From Weissella cibaria (lineage in GTDB: Bacteria; Bacillota; Bacilli; Lactobacillales; Lactobacillaceae), in assembly GCF_004521965.1 (NCBI RefSeq), contig NZ_SDGK01000008.1:1-64000 (forward strand): 64,000 nucleotides of DNA. Reading direction: 5' to 3'. Under the pieces are notes generated by a model, which saw nothing but the letters and a program-made list of their open reading frames with translations, was not told the origin of the DNA and ran no database searches. The position numbers and the translations under genes were made by a program. This document shows, piece after piece, positions 28,258 to 37,145 of the stretch. Positions within the stretch are counted from its first letter, which is position 1. Each line of letters begins with the position of its first letter.

Positions 28258-28353
28258 GTGCTACCGCGTTGACATGCGGCTTATCCTGAAACTAAAAAAT
28301 CCCGCACCGGCTATCACTAGCCAATGCGGGACGTCATGTCAACGTGGTACCAC
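28258..28353. repeat. 19-nt inverted repeat spanning the T-box and terminator
   Basis: Positions 28258-28276 and 28335-28353 are inverted copies with 17 of 19 matches. The second arm contains the T-box core itself, and the arms enclose the terminator hairpin. Confidence 0.8.
28301..28330 (-). terminator. T-box conditional terminator
   Basis: A stem cccgcaccggcta / tagccaatgcggg (with mismatches) around TCAC is followed by six T on the minus strand (28294-28299). Confidence 0.88.
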
Positions 28354-28509
28354 CCGAATTCACGGCAAACTGCCGCCTCTTCTGTGTATTTGATTAAAAA
28401 ACTTTCTTGCTGATAAGCAAAGTGCGTCACCATCCTAGACTCTCACCGGGTTAATTCTAGGTCGCTGTTTGGAATACACCTTACCGTTTGGTCAAGAAAC
28501 CATGTTTAC

Positions 28510-28538
28510 ATGATAACGAAAAATTAGTCCTTATTCAA
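28510..28538 (-). promoter_or_regulatory. Predicted ileS promoter inside the divIVA 3' end
   Basis: On the minus strand TTGAAT (28533-28538), 17 bases and TATCAT (28510-28515) place the start near 28503, the beginning of the T-box leader. The -35 overlaps the last divIVA codons. Confidence 0.6.
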
Positions 28539-29159
28539 GAAGTTTTCGTTGTTTTCTGCTGATTCAGGGAAGATAACAACCGTTTCTACTTCTGAACTAT
28601 CAGCGGCTGCTGATGTTGGTGCAACCGGAGCAGATGATGCTGATGGCACTTGGTCCGCGGCTGGCTTTTGGAACGCAGCCCAATCATCAGTCTTAATCAA
28701 ATCCATTTGTGCCTGCAATAGACCTTCAATCTTGGTCTTAAAGGCACCCATGTCCTTGTCCAAAGCATCCTTTTCAGCAACCAACTTTTCGTTCTTAGTT
28801 TGTGACTCAGTCAACAAAGCATTGGCCTTCGCGTTTGCTTCCATAACAATCTTTTGTGCTTCAGCTTGAGCTTGTTGCAACGTTGCTTCAGCTTCAGCCT
28901 CTGTTTGCTTCTTCAAACGATCAGCGGCTTCTTGCGCAATCAAAATTGATGAGTTAACAGATTGCTTCATCTCTTCAACTTGCTTAGCGTTGGCATCTGC
29001 TTCAGCCAATTGTGTCTTCAACGTTTGATTCTCTTGCATCATACCATCGTAATCAGTTACGATACGGTCCAAAAATTCTGAAACTTCGGCCTTATCGTAC
29101 CATTTGTTACTTTTTGTTGTGAATTCCTTCGCGTGAATCTCTTGTGGGGTCAATGCCAT
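28524..29159 (-). CDS. divIVA: Cell-division/polarity protein DivIVA
   Basis: This 211-residue coiled-coil protein binds curved membrane at poles and septa and helps organise division. The N-terminal DivIVA domain begins MALTPQEIHAKEF and includes the YDKAEVSEFLDRIVTDYD block, then about 110 residues of heptad-like coiled coil (QEAADRLKKQTEAEAEATLQ). A Pro/Ala/Ser-rich acidic tail follows. I chose MALTPQE over a 16-codon longer frame because of the family N terminus. It closes the dcw cluster. Confidence 0.93.
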   Translation of the reverse strand: MALTPQEIHAKEFTTKSNKWYDKAEVSEFLDRIVTDYDGMMQENQTLKTQLAEADANAKQVEEMKQSVNSSILIAQEAADRLKKQTEAEAEATLQQAQAEAQKIVMEANAKANALLTESQTKNEKLVAEKDALDKDMGAFKTKIEGLLQAQMDLIKTDDWAAFQKPAADQVPSASSAPVAPTSAAADSSEVETVVIFPESAENNENFLNKD

Positions 29160-29173
29160 GTGCTTTCTCCAAT

Positions 29174-29959
29174 CTATTTCTTCATCACAGCGAGTGACAC
29201 TCGCCATTTATCTTTTTTTGTCATGCCGTTCTCGGCAACTAATTTCAGTCGACCAAAGTGGCGGACGGAAACCAAATCATTTACCGCTAAGACAAAGTCT
29301 GGACGGTCCACGTCAGTCCAGTTTACACGAACTTGACCACGTTCAATCAACTCTTTTGCATGCGTCCTAGAGACATTATACCCATTAGCTACCAGTGTAT
29401 CTAGTCGTAAGGACGAAACTGTTGTATCAATTTCAGTCCATTCCTCAATTGGGGCACTAATATCTGTCAGAGAGGCCGTCTCAAAACGCACCTTTGTTTT
29501 GCCAATATAATCCATAGTGGCTTGAATGTAGGTCGCCATTGGCACTGTCGTCAAAAAGTGCCACGCTCCCTCTTCACCACTAATAATATCACCGATACTG
29601 TCACGTGTAATGCCATTATTCATTAACGTGCCCAAAATAGTACTGTGATGTAATTCAGCAAATTTTTGCGGATAATTAATTGCAATTACGGCAAGTCCAA
29701 AATCACTTTGCTGAATATCATAATACGCAGGTGCGATAACTGTTCGAGCACTTTCAGCATCCGCATAACCACCTTCGTGCTGCCATTTTAAGTCGTCGTT
29801 CTGATTAACTAGCGTCTCAATAATATATCTCTGCCTCGGGTTTAAAAAATTCGTCAGGACTGGACGATACTCATCCAGAGCCTGACGAATTAAGCCTTGC
29901 GCTACATCAAGAAACGCGGCTTCACTCGGGCGGAAATGCTGTGCTACATTATCTGCCAT
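29174..29959 (-). CDS. ylmH: YlmH family RNA-binding protein (S4 domain)
   Basis: This 261-residue protein ends in an S4 RNA-binding domain (residues about 183-245: LRLDTLVANGYNVSRTHAKELI, then RGQVRVNW). The N-terminal two-thirds match the YlmH layout. YlmH homologues bind the ribosome, and their role in translation quality control or division is inferred from the family. It sits between yggT and divIVA, the standard position. Confidence 0.88.
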   Translation of the reverse strand: MADNVAQHFRPSEAAFLDVAQGLIRQALDEYRPVLTNFLNPRQRYIIETLVNQNDDLKWQHEGGYADAESARTVIAPAYYDIQQSDFGLAVIAINYPQKFAELHHSTILGTLMNNGITRDSIGDIISGEEGAWHFLTTVPMATYIQATMDYIGKTKVRFETASLTDISAPIEEWTEIDTTVSSLRLDTLVANGYNVSRTHAKELIERGQVRVNWTDVDRPDFVLAVNDLVSVRHFGRLKLVAENGMTKKDKWRVSLAVMKK

Positions 29960-29972
29960 ATCGTTTCTTCTT

Positions 29973-30233
29973 TTATATCATTCGTGCAATTGCTTGCAAT
30001 CCAACTTGAGCTGCTTGCAAAAGCAATAACCCGGCCAAAGGTGTGAAATCAATAAATCCCGTGCGTGGAATAAAACGACGTAGTGGATCTAAAATAACTC
30101 CGGCAATCATACCCAAAAATTGACCCAGCGCAGATTGTTGTGCACCTGGCAACCAAGACATCAAAACCCAGATAAGAATCACAAATTCCAAGGCTCGTAG
30201 AATCAAACTCAAAAGTAAAAAGATTGCAACCAT
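29973..30233 (-). CDS. yggT: YggT family membrane protein
   Basis: This 86-residue protein has two hydrophobic segments (IFLLLSLILRALEFVILIWVLM and FTPLAGLLLLQAAQVGL) separated by a loop with DPLRRFIPRTG, the YggT hallmark. Family function is unclear; it co-occurs with division genes in Gram-positives. It lies 11 bases after sepF and 13 bases before ylmH, so it is in the same operon. Confidence 0.88.
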   Translation of the reverse strand: MVAIFLLLSLILRALEFVILIWVLMSWLPGAQQSALGQFLGMIAGVILDPLRRFIPRTGFIDFTPLAGLLLLQAAQVGLQAIARMI

Positions 30234-30244
30234 ATTATCACCTA

Positions 30245-30694
30245 TTAATTGAACTGTTGTCCTAAGTTTTGTGAGATGGTACCAGAAATCTCAAAATTAT
30301 GTGGTGTCGCAAGGAAAATGCGTTCACCAACACGTTCGATAATACCATCAACCGCAAATGCCGTTCCACCAAGGTAGTCCAACACACGCTTACCAGTATT
30401 CTCATCAATCGATCCAAGGTTAACAATCACTGCTTCACCTGCCAACAGTTGCGTAGCAATCGTTTGGGCATCTGCATATGTGCGTGGCTCGTACAGTGCG
30501 ATTTTTGACGTTTCGCTTCGTGAGCCATCCATCTTCAAAACATTAGGACGACGGGCAGCAGTCGGACGGGTTGCATTTGAAGTCGCTGTTGGTGCAGCAG
30601 ACCCTTGTGCCGTATCCTCAGAATATTGCTCTTCAGGTACCTCTTCTTCGTAGTAGTTATCCACCCCGAAAAATTCCTTGAACTTAAATGCCAT
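30245..30694 (-). CDS. sepF: Cell division protein SepF
   Basis: This 149-residue protein binds FtsZ and membrane. It has a short amphipathic N terminus (MAFKFKEFFG), a low-complexity linker of about 45 residues, and the C-terminal SepF core from about 62 onward (ALYEPRTYADAQTIATQLL, AVIVNLGSI, RVLDYLGGTAFA). It lies 11 bases after ftsZ. Length and domains match the family. Confidence 0.93.
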   Translation of the reverse strand: MAFKFKEFFGVDNYYEEEVPEEQYSEDTAQGSAAPTATSNATRPTAARRPNVLKMDGSRSETSKIALYEPRTYADAQTIATQLLAGEAVIVNLGSIDENTGKRVLDYLGGTAFAVDGIIERVGERIFLATPHNFEISGTISQNLGQQFN

Positions 30695-30705
30695 TGTCAG
30701 TCTCC

Positions 30706-31974
30706 TTACTTATCGCCACGCTTCATCCAGTTAAAGTAAGCAGGACGCTCGATTTCCTCTTCTGCTGCCGTTTGTTCTGAGGCTGCTTGAGGTTGTACTG
30801 GTTCAGCAGATACAGCTTGTTGTTGCGCTGGCTGTTGTTGTACAGACTGTTCTGGCTTAACATTCCAATCCGCAAACGGATCTGTGTTAACTGGTTGTGG
30901 TTGTACTGGTGCCGTTTGTTGTGGCTGTACCGGCTGTTGCACTGGTTGTTCAGTCACTGCTTCAAAAGGGCTCGCAGTATTCACCGTACCCAGGTTAATT
31001 TCGGGACGTGGCGTTGCTGGGCGGTCAATACCAGTTGCAATAACTGTCACAACCAAGTCACCCTCCATCTCCATGTCAATCGTCGTTCCAAAGATGATGT
31101 CAACATCCGTTCCGGCAGCTTGGGCAATTGTCTCTGAAGCTTCTTGTGCTTCGAACAATGACATGTCAGCGCCACCCTTAACAGAAAGCAAGACATTCGT
31201 TGCACCTTCGATCTTAGCTTCCAACAAAGGTGAAGCAATGGCCTTTCGCGTCGCTTCAGCGGCACGATTTTCACCAGAAGCCGACCCGATACCCATCAAA
31301 GCCGTTCCTTGACCAGCCATGGCTGTCTTCACATCAGCAAAGTCCAAGTTGATGATACCAGGCTTGGTAATCAAATCTGAAATACCAGACACACCTTGCA
31401 ACAACACATCATCAACCATCTTAAAGGCTTCCATAATCGGTGCCTTCTTATCCACGATTTGAAGCAAGTTATTGTTAGCGATCACGATCAACGTATCAAC
31501 GTTTTCCTTCAACTTAGCTAATCCTTCAGCGGCTGACTTGCCACGCTTCGGACCTTCAAATGAGAACGGACGTGTTACAACACCGATCGTCAAAGCACCT
31601 GAGTCCTTGGCAATCTTAGCAATAACCGGCGCAGCACCAGTACCGGTACCGCCACCCATTCCTGCCGTAACAAAGACCATGTCTGCTCCAGCAAGCGCTT
31701 CAGCAAGTTCTTGTTCACTTTCCTTTGCGGCCGCTTCACCAACTTCTGGACGGGCACCAGCACCAAGTCCACGAGTTGCCTTTGTTCCGATTTGAATTTT
31801 ATTTTCAGCTGCTGAACGCTCAAGTGCTTGGGCATCAGTGTTGGCGACGATGAATTCAACGCCTTCAACACCATCGCTCACCATTTGGTTAACGGCGTTT
31901 CCACCACCGCCACCGACACCGATGACCTTAATCGTTGCGCCGTATTCTTGGTTCATATCCATTTGGAATTCCAT
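30706..31974 (-). CDS. ftsZ: Cell division GTPase FtsZ
   Basis: This 422-residue tubulin homologue forms the Z-ring. The GTP-binding core shows [14 protein letters not shown] at the N terminus and the tubulin signature [13 protein letters not shown] near residue 108. The core ends near 320. A Gln/Pro-rich linker of about 80 residues follows, with repeated VQPQ-type motifs, and a conserved-type tail ([12 protein letters not shown]) for FtsA and SepF binding. A GGAG site precedes the first ATG. Confidence 0.97.
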   Translation of the reverse strand: MEFQMDMNQEYGATIKVIGVGGGGGNAVNQMVSDGVEGVEFIVANTDAQALERSAAENKIQIGTKATRGLGAGARPEVGEAAAKESEQELAEALAGADMVFVTAGMGGGTGTGAAPVIAKIAKDSGALTIGVVTRPFSFEGPKRGKSAAEGLAKLKENVDTLIVIANNNLLQIVDKKAPIMEAFKMVDDVLLQGVSGISDLITKPGIINLDFADVKTAMAGQGTALMGIGSASGENRAAEATRKAIASPLLEAKIEGATNVLLSVKGGADMSLFEAQEASETIAQAAGTDVDIIFGTTIDMEMEGDLVVTVIATGIDRPATPRPEINLGTVNTASPFEAVTEQPVQQPVQPQQTAPVQPQPVNTDPFADWNVKPEQSVQQQPAQQQAVSAEPVQPQAASEQTAAEEEIERPAYFNWMKRGDK

Positions 31975-32011
31975 AACGAGCTCCTTTTTCTACTCTGTAT
32001 TTCTTTTATAA

Positions 32012-33382
32012 TTAGTCGAAAAATTCCTTGAAGAAATTCCGAATGGGATTTTGCTTCTTTGGACTTTCATCGTTTTCTACTGACGTTTGCTCGTATTCTG
32101 ATGCATCATCTGGTTCTGTCGTTTGAGGTTGCACTGCTTTCATCGCTTGCCGTGGCTCAGGTTGTACCGGCGTTGACATAACCTGACGCCCAAGAGTTGG
32201 TTGACCTAACACCGTCAATGGCAAGTCATACAAAGCTTCCTTCACAATCAACTGTACAGGTGTTTGTTGCGCCGCATAGTGCACAACGGCCCATGCCCCT
32301 GCATAGCCGGGATGGCGCAAACCAATATCACTTGGTACAAATGACTTTACCTGAACCTGATAGGCTGCCTTAACAGCCTCTGGCGCACCTCGCAATGCGG
32401 CACCCCCACCGGTTACAACAACACCACCAGGCAAATCAAATGCGCCGACTAGGTTCAGCTTTTCACCAAGCTTATCCAGAATTTGCATCAAGCGTGCCTC
32501 GATTATTTGTGCAACCATTAATTCAGATACTTGTTCAGGTGTCTCAGCCCCAATTTTTTGAATAACAAGTTTGTTCTCTGAATTGGCCATTTCTGACAAT
32601 GCCAAACCAGCGTCCAATTTCAACATGTCTGCATCGTGCAAGCCAATCTCCAATACAGCGCTAATATCGCGAGAAATATTCTCGCTTCCCGCTGGGAAAG
32701 TAGTCAAAAACTTTAGCTGATTATCATGGACAACCGTTGCTGTTGTTTGTCCAGCCCCCATGTCCATTAGAATCGTGCCAAATTCTTGTTGGCCCTCTGC
32801 GAGCACCGTTTTGCTATAAGCAAGCGGCGCTAACACAAAATCACGTAGTTGCAAACCAGCCTTGTCAACCGCCATCCGCAAATTCGCCAGGATGTTTCGG
32901 GGCGCTGTGTAGGCGACCCCCTTCATTTCCAAACGCATCCCGACCATATCATTAGGATCTTGAATGCCATCAAAGTCATCAACGATAAACTCCGTTGGCA
33001 ACAACTCAACAACTTCTCGATCAGCCGGTAATTGAATTTTAATTGCCTGTTTCACAGCAGCAGCGACGTCAGCATATGAAATATGCTGACTATCTTTAAC
33101 CGTTACCATGCCATTGACATGTTGAATCTGAATGTTATTTGCTGGCAAACTAGCAACAACTTCTGTCACAGGGACGTCAGTCTGCTCATTCACCTGTGCA
33201 ATTGCTTGTCGAATGTCGTTAGCAGTCGCATCAATATCAACAACGATACCGCGCTTTACGCCATGAGCAACTGAACGACCAACTGCAACGATATTAGCTT
33301 GTTGGTCTCGAACATCTGCAGCTAACACTTTAATGGTGCTCGTCCCGACATCGAGACCAACAATCAAACCATGGTTGGCCAT
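32012..33382 (-). CDS. ftsA: Cell division protein FtsA
   Basis: This 456-residue actin-like ATPase tethers FtsZ to the membrane. It has the phosphate-1 motif IVGLDVGTSTIKVLAAD at the N terminus, ILMDMGAGQTTATVV near residue 205 and VVTGGGAALRGAPE near 330. It ends in a predicted amphipathic membrane helix (NPIRNFFKEFFD). The start is MANHGLIVGLD, with a strong AAAGGAGG site; an upstream frame extension of 39 codons is not supported. Confidence 0.95.
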   Translation of the reverse strand: MANHGLIVGLDVGTSTIKVLAADVRDQQANIVAVGRSVAHGVKRGIVVDIDATANDIRQAIAQVNEQTDVPVTEVVASLPANNIQIQHVNGMVTVKDSQHISYADVAAAVKQAIKIQLPADREVVELLPTEFIVDDFDGIQDPNDMVGMRLEMKGVAYTAPRNILANLRMAVDKAGLQLRDFVLAPLAYSKTVLAEGQQEFGTILMDMGAGQTTATVVHDNQLKFLTTFPAGSENISRDISAVLEIGLHDADMLKLDAGLALSEMANSENKLVIQKIGAETPEQVSELMVAQIIEARLMQILDKLGEKLNLVGAFDLPGGVVVTGGGAALRGAPEAVKAAYQVQVKSFVPSDIGLRHPGYAGAWAVVHYAAQQTPVQLIVKEALYDLPLTVLGQPTLGRQVMSTPVQPEPRQAMKAVQPQTTEPDDASEYEQTSVENDESPKKQNPIRNFFKEFFD

Positions 33383-33610
33383 CTTAATTCCTCCTTTGAC
33401 TGCCAAACGATGTTGTTTAAATAAAGTAGACTGGTCACGTGGGGGGCAAATAGCGCCCGACGTGACCAATTCCGCTCTATCCGGTCGCGCTTTGCGCAAT
33501 ATTTTTGACTGAAATCAAAAATCTTAGACTAATTACTACCGGGATAAACAATTCTTTAAAAATAATACCATACTTTCAGGTGTTTCTTCCATACTTTCAA
33601 GCAGTTTTTC
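33383..33610 (-). other. Hairpin-rich gap between divIB and ftsA
   Basis: The 228-base gap holds three inverted repeats: 33433-33467 (ggtcacgt / acgtgacc with a GC-rich interior), 33487-33497 (gcgc-ttt-gcgc) and 33502-33521 (tttttga / tcaaaaa). None is followed by a clear T-run. The gap may contain an internal promoter for ftsA-ftsZ or processing sites. Confidence 0.5.
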
Positions 33611-34534
33611 TTACTGATATGGTTTGAAATATGCCCCCACTTGTAGGTCTGCTTGACCTGGTTTGTCTAATTGCGCAACCATGCCTGGATAGTACCGCAA
33701 CTTTTTCGATAAATCATCAGCGCTAATTAAGACCTGATTACCGTCATTCATGTACAACTTCAGGCGTTGCGCATTCTGCGCATCTGGTGACCAGACAATC
33801 TCCGAAACCGCATGACGAAGTGGCGTTGATAACTTACCAAATTCTGCCAACGTCAGCTTTAATTGTTTACCTAACGTAAAGCCGTCATACAGTGGCAGTC
33901 CCCCGACTGGGTGCGAGGCAGACCCATGTTTAAGCATTGTCCCGTTCGCCAAAATTGGGTAATAACGACTACCTGCCTTCACGTAGCCAACCTGGACAAT
34001 TTCTTTAACTTTCACTTCAACCGTATTCGTTCCAACCAACCGTAACTTTAAACTAGCAACCTGTGGATCGTTTTTCTGCGCTAATTTATTAAAATAACTA
34101 CTTTGATGCACGGTAGAAAACAGTGGTTGCCCCAGTTGCAATCCGGCCGCCTTTAGGACCGCCTTGTCAGACAGATCTTGGGTACCAACAACATTGAACT
34201 TCCGAATCTGACCGAAAGGCGAGATGAGGTAGCCCAAGAATGCAGCTGCGACGCCAAGAACGGCAAGTGTTTTTAATGTACTTCGTTCGTGTTGATACAA
34301 TCGACGCGTCGATGGATCTAATCGTGGCTTAGCCCGCAATAAATTCGCTTCAACGTCATCGTAATCATAACCATCTACCGAAAAATTAGCGGTATCGGTA
34401 ACTTCATCGGCACCGCTTTTACCAGCGCGTCGTGTCGGTAACGATGACCAATCCTCCTCGGATAGCAACGCATCCAAATGCGCTTGAATATCTGACGAAG
34501 ACTTATCATTTTGAGTTGTTTTATCGGCCATCAT
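33611..34534 (-). CDS. divIB: Cell division protein DivIB/FtsQ
   Basis: This 307-residue bitopic protein has a cytoplasmic N-terminal region of about 95 residues, a transmembrane helix (TLAVLGVAAAFLGYLI), then a POTRA domain starting IRKFNVVGTQDLSDKAVLKAAG and a beta domain. It is a core component of the divisome subcomplex with FtsL and DivIC. It lies 42 bases after murG. Topology and order match the family. Confidence 0.92.
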   Translation of the reverse strand: MMADKTTQNDKSSSDIQAHLDALLSEEDWSSLPTRRAGKSGADEVTDTANFSVDGYDYDDVEANLLRAKPRLDPSTRRLYQHERSTLKTLAVLGVAAAFLGYLISPFGQIRKFNVVGTQDLSDKAVLKAAGLQLGQPLFSTVHQSSYFNKLAQKNDPQVASLKLRLVGTNTVEVKVKEIVQVGYVKAGSRYYPILANGTMLKHGSASHPVGGLPLYDGFTLGKQLKLTLAEFGKLSTPLRHAVSEIVWSPDAQNAQRLKLYMNDGNQVLISADDLSKKLRYYPGMVAQLDKPGQADLQVGAYFKPYQ

Positions 34535-34576
34535 TACCTCCTTTCGCCACGTAATATCCTGGCTTTCTCAGCTACA

Positions 34577-35677
34577 TTAGTTTTTAATAACCGACTTAAT
34601 TAACTTGATAAATTGGTCAGCAGCATCTGGAACACCCAGTTTTGTCGCTGCTGTCGCCATCGCTTGGCGTTCGGCTTGATTCGTCATCAATTGATCAATT
34701 GTTCCAAACAACGTCGTACCTGTTAGCGATTCTTCGGTAATCATGTCCGCTGCGCCCGCTTCAACCAAGCTACGTGCGTTCTTGGTTTGGTGGTCATTCG
34801 TGACGTACGGACTTGGAATCAAAATCATTGGCTTACCCAATGCCGTTTGTTCAGCAAGGCTAGTCGCCCCAGCGCGGCCAACAACCAAATCAACTGCTGG
34901 CATCAACTGTGGCATGTTGCCAATATAAGGCACCACCGCAACATTCGCAGCCGCCGTCACGCCAGCCGTCTGCATGTCCGCTTGCACTTCATCAAAACGC
35001 TTGCCACCAGTCACAAAAATAACTTGGTACGGACGATTGGCAAACTTTGGTAAGGCTGCCACCATAGCTTTGTTCAGCTTCAGTGCACCTTGCGAACCAC
35101 CAAAAATTAATACCGTTGGCACAGTTGCTGATAGGTTCAAGTCGACCCAATCGAAGCTACCTTCACCATCAACGACTTCTTGGGCGCGTGGATTACCAAC
35201 TACCGTTGCCAATCCGGGCTTAAACGCTGGAATAGCTGCTGGAAAGGCAACTCCCACCTTGGTCACTTTACGTGCCAAAAACTTATTAGTGACACCAACA
35301 ACTGAATTTTGTTCGTGAATGACCGTTGGAATCTGTAGTTGCTGAGCCGCGTACAACACTGGCCCCGATACGTATCCGCCCGTTCCGACAACGACGTCTG
35401 GCTTAAAGTCCAATAGCATCTGCTTAGCCTTACGCGTCGCACTTAAGAACAGGTAAATCGTTTTAAAATTATCCACTGACAGTGACCGCTTAAATCCCTG
35501 AACAGCCAATGCTTTAAAGGCAAAACCAGCATCAGGTACGATAGTCTTCTCTAACCCACGTTCGCCACCAATGTAGAGCACCTGGGTACTTGGATCTTGT
35601 TTTTTTAACTGCTTAACAGTGGCCAAGGCCGGATAAATGTGTCCACCAGTACCACCACCAGATACAACAATACGCAT
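34577..35677 (-). CDS. murG: Lipid II synthase MurG
   Basis: This 366-residue glycosyltransferase adds GlcNAc to lipid I at the inner membrane face. The N-terminal G-loop SGGGTGGHIYPALATV and the second G-loop IFGGSQGALKLN near residue 190 are visible, with HEQNSVVG near 120 and GRAGATSLAE near 260 in the UDP-GlcNAc-binding half. It lies 19 bases after murD. Confidence 0.96.
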   Translation of the reverse strand: MRIVVSGGGTGGHIYPALATVKQLKKQDPSTQVLYIGGERGLEKTIVPDAGFAFKALAVQGFKRSLSVDNFKTIYLFLSATRKAKQMLLDFKPDVVVGTGGYVSGPVLYAAQQLQIPTVIHEQNSVVGVTNKFLARKVTKVGVAFPAAIPAFKPGLATVVGNPRAQEVVDGEGSFDWVDLNLSATVPTVLIFGGSQGALKLNKAMVAALPKFANRPYQVIFVTGGKRFDEVQADMQTAGVTAAANVAVVPYIGNMPQLMPAVDLVVGRAGATSLAEQTALGKPMILIPSPYVTNDHQTKNARSLVEAGAADMITEESLTGTTLFGTIDQLMTNQAERQAMATAATKLGVPDAADQFIKLIKSVIKN

Positions 35678-35696
35678 AATTGTTAATTCCTCTTTA

Positions 35697-37040
35697 TTAG
35701 TCTTTCGTAGCGTGTGCTTGTACAGCCTCTACAAATAAATCACCACGGGTTTCGAAGTTTGGGAATTGATCCCACGACGCCGCCGCTGGTGATAGTAGGA
35801 CGACATCACCAGTTTCACTAAGTTCAAAAGCTGGTTCAACCGCTGCTGGGGCGTCTGTGGCGTGGACGACGGGAATCGCCAACGCCTCCCCGACTGCCGC
35901 AACCTTGTCCGCTGTTTGACCAAACACAATCAATGCCTTGACGTGCGCCTTCATTGCTTGAAGTAAGCGCATCTGATCATCGCCACGGTCTAAACCACCC
36001 GCTAGCAATACAACAGGTGCTGTAAAGCCAGACAAAGCCATTTCAGTTGCTTCGATATCTGTCGCCTTAGAGTCATTATATACTTGACGTCCGTCAAACG
36101 TACCAACAAACTGCAAACGGTGTTCAACACCCGTAAAGCGTCGCAACGCCTCGGCAATATCGTTAGTTGGCACATGGCGTAACTTACCGACTGCGATTGC
36201 TACCAGCGCATTTTCTACGTTGTGATCACCCGGCACGCCAAGCTCGGTTGCAGCCATGACCAACTCGCCTTGATAGTATAACTGACCATCATGCTCGTAG
36301 GCGCCGTATTCACTGTTGTCCAATCGTGAGACTGGTATAACAGTTGCAGCGGTTTGTTGCGCCAATTCACGCCACTCAGCGCGATCGTAATTAATCACTA
36401 AATAGTCATCCGCCGTTTGATGTTTGGTAATCCCCATTTTAGCAGCCACGTAATTTTCACGTGAGCCATGGTAATCCAAGTGCGATGCAAAAATATTCGT
36501 AATAATCGCAATATTAGGCTTGGCTTCAGGCATCCCCATCAATTGGAATGATGATAATTCAGTGACTAAAGTATCTGTATCGCTCAAACTAGGTGCCACT
36601 TCACTTACCGGTGTCCCAATATTGCCAGCAACAACAACTTGATGGTCGGACTTCGCTTGCGTACGCAATACAGCTGCAATCATCTCAGTTGTCGTTGTCT
36701 TACCATTCGAACCAGTTAATGCAACCCATTCACCACGAATATATTTTTGCGCCACGGCAACTTCGACCACAATTGGAATACCTGCATCTTCGGCTGCCAT
36801 AAGAACTGGAATCGTGTACGGAATACCTGGATTTTTAACAACTAAGTCAACACCCGCTAATAGTTCCTTGGTTTGTTCAGTTGTAAACGTTGCCCCACGC
36901 GCTTGTAGCGCCACAACGTCCTCGTTTGTCACATCCATCTTTGGGTCTGAAACCGTCACTTGCGCACCTTCGTTTAATAACAACGACGCAACGGCTGCTC
37001 CAGAACGTGCAAAGCCAATTACCAAAACATGCTTATTCAT
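35697..37040 (-). CDS. murD: UDP-MurNAc-L-alanine:D-glutamate ligase MurD
   Basis: This 447-residue Mur ligase adds D-Glu to the peptidoglycan precursor. It has the N-terminal Rossmann-like start VLVIGFARSGAAVASLL, the ATP-binding motif ALTGSNGKTTTTEMIA near residue 110, the central-domain residues ELSSFQL near 155, and the C-terminal domain with ILLAGG-type VVLLAGGLDRGDD near 335. It lies between mraY and murG. Confidence 0.96.
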   Translation of the reverse strand: MNKHVLVIGFARSGAAVASLLLNEGAQVTVSDPKMDVTNEDVVALQARGATFTTEQTKELLAGVDLVVKNPGIPYTIPVLMAAEDAGIPIVVEVAVAQKYIRGEWVALTGSNGKTTTTEMIAAVLRTQAKSDHQVVVAGNIGTPVSEVAPSLSDTDTLVTELSSFQLMGMPEAKPNIAIITNIFASHLDYHGSRENYVAAKMGITKHQTADDYLVINYDRAEWRELAQQTAATVIPVSRLDNSEYGAYEHDGQLYYQGELVMAATELGVPGDHNVENALVAIAVGKLRHVPTNDIAEALRRFTGVEHRLQFVGTFDGRQVYNDSKATDIEATEMALSGFTAPVVLLAGGLDRGDDQMRLLQAMKAHVKALIVFGQTADKVAAVGEALAIPVVHATDAPAAVEPAFELSETGDVVLLSPAAASWDQFPNFETRGDLFVEAVQAHATKD

Positions 37041-37137
37041 GATCAGATCCCCTTAAATAAAATATGTACACGGGCAAGCCCGCAGGGCATTTTGCTGTTA
37101 ACAAAATGCGATATGTCAGTGTTTCCGCTTTAATTAA
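37041..37137 (-). other. Gap with two hairpins between mraY and murD
   Basis: Two inverted repeats lie here: 37087-37109 (gcattttg / caaaatgc) and 37071-37082 (cgggcaagcccg). Neither has a T-run on the minus strand. An AAGGGG ribosome site for murD is at the left end. Confidence 0.5.
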
Positions 37138-37145
37138 ATAGTTAT

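Larger units (their letters stand above)
28228..28503 (-). promoter_or_regulatory. T-box riboswitch controlling ileS
   Basis: The leader of about 276 bases carries the T-box core GGGTGGTACCACG on the minus strand (28344-28355). Just downstream is an intrinsic terminator at 28301-28330. Upstream lies a long stem I region. T-boxes bind uncharged tRNA and switch from terminator to antiterminator. Isoleucine specificity follows from the ileS gene; I could not fix the specifier codon by eye. A 19-nt segment near the ileS start (28258-28276) is complementary to the T-box strand (28335-28353) at 17 positions. Confidence 0.92.
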
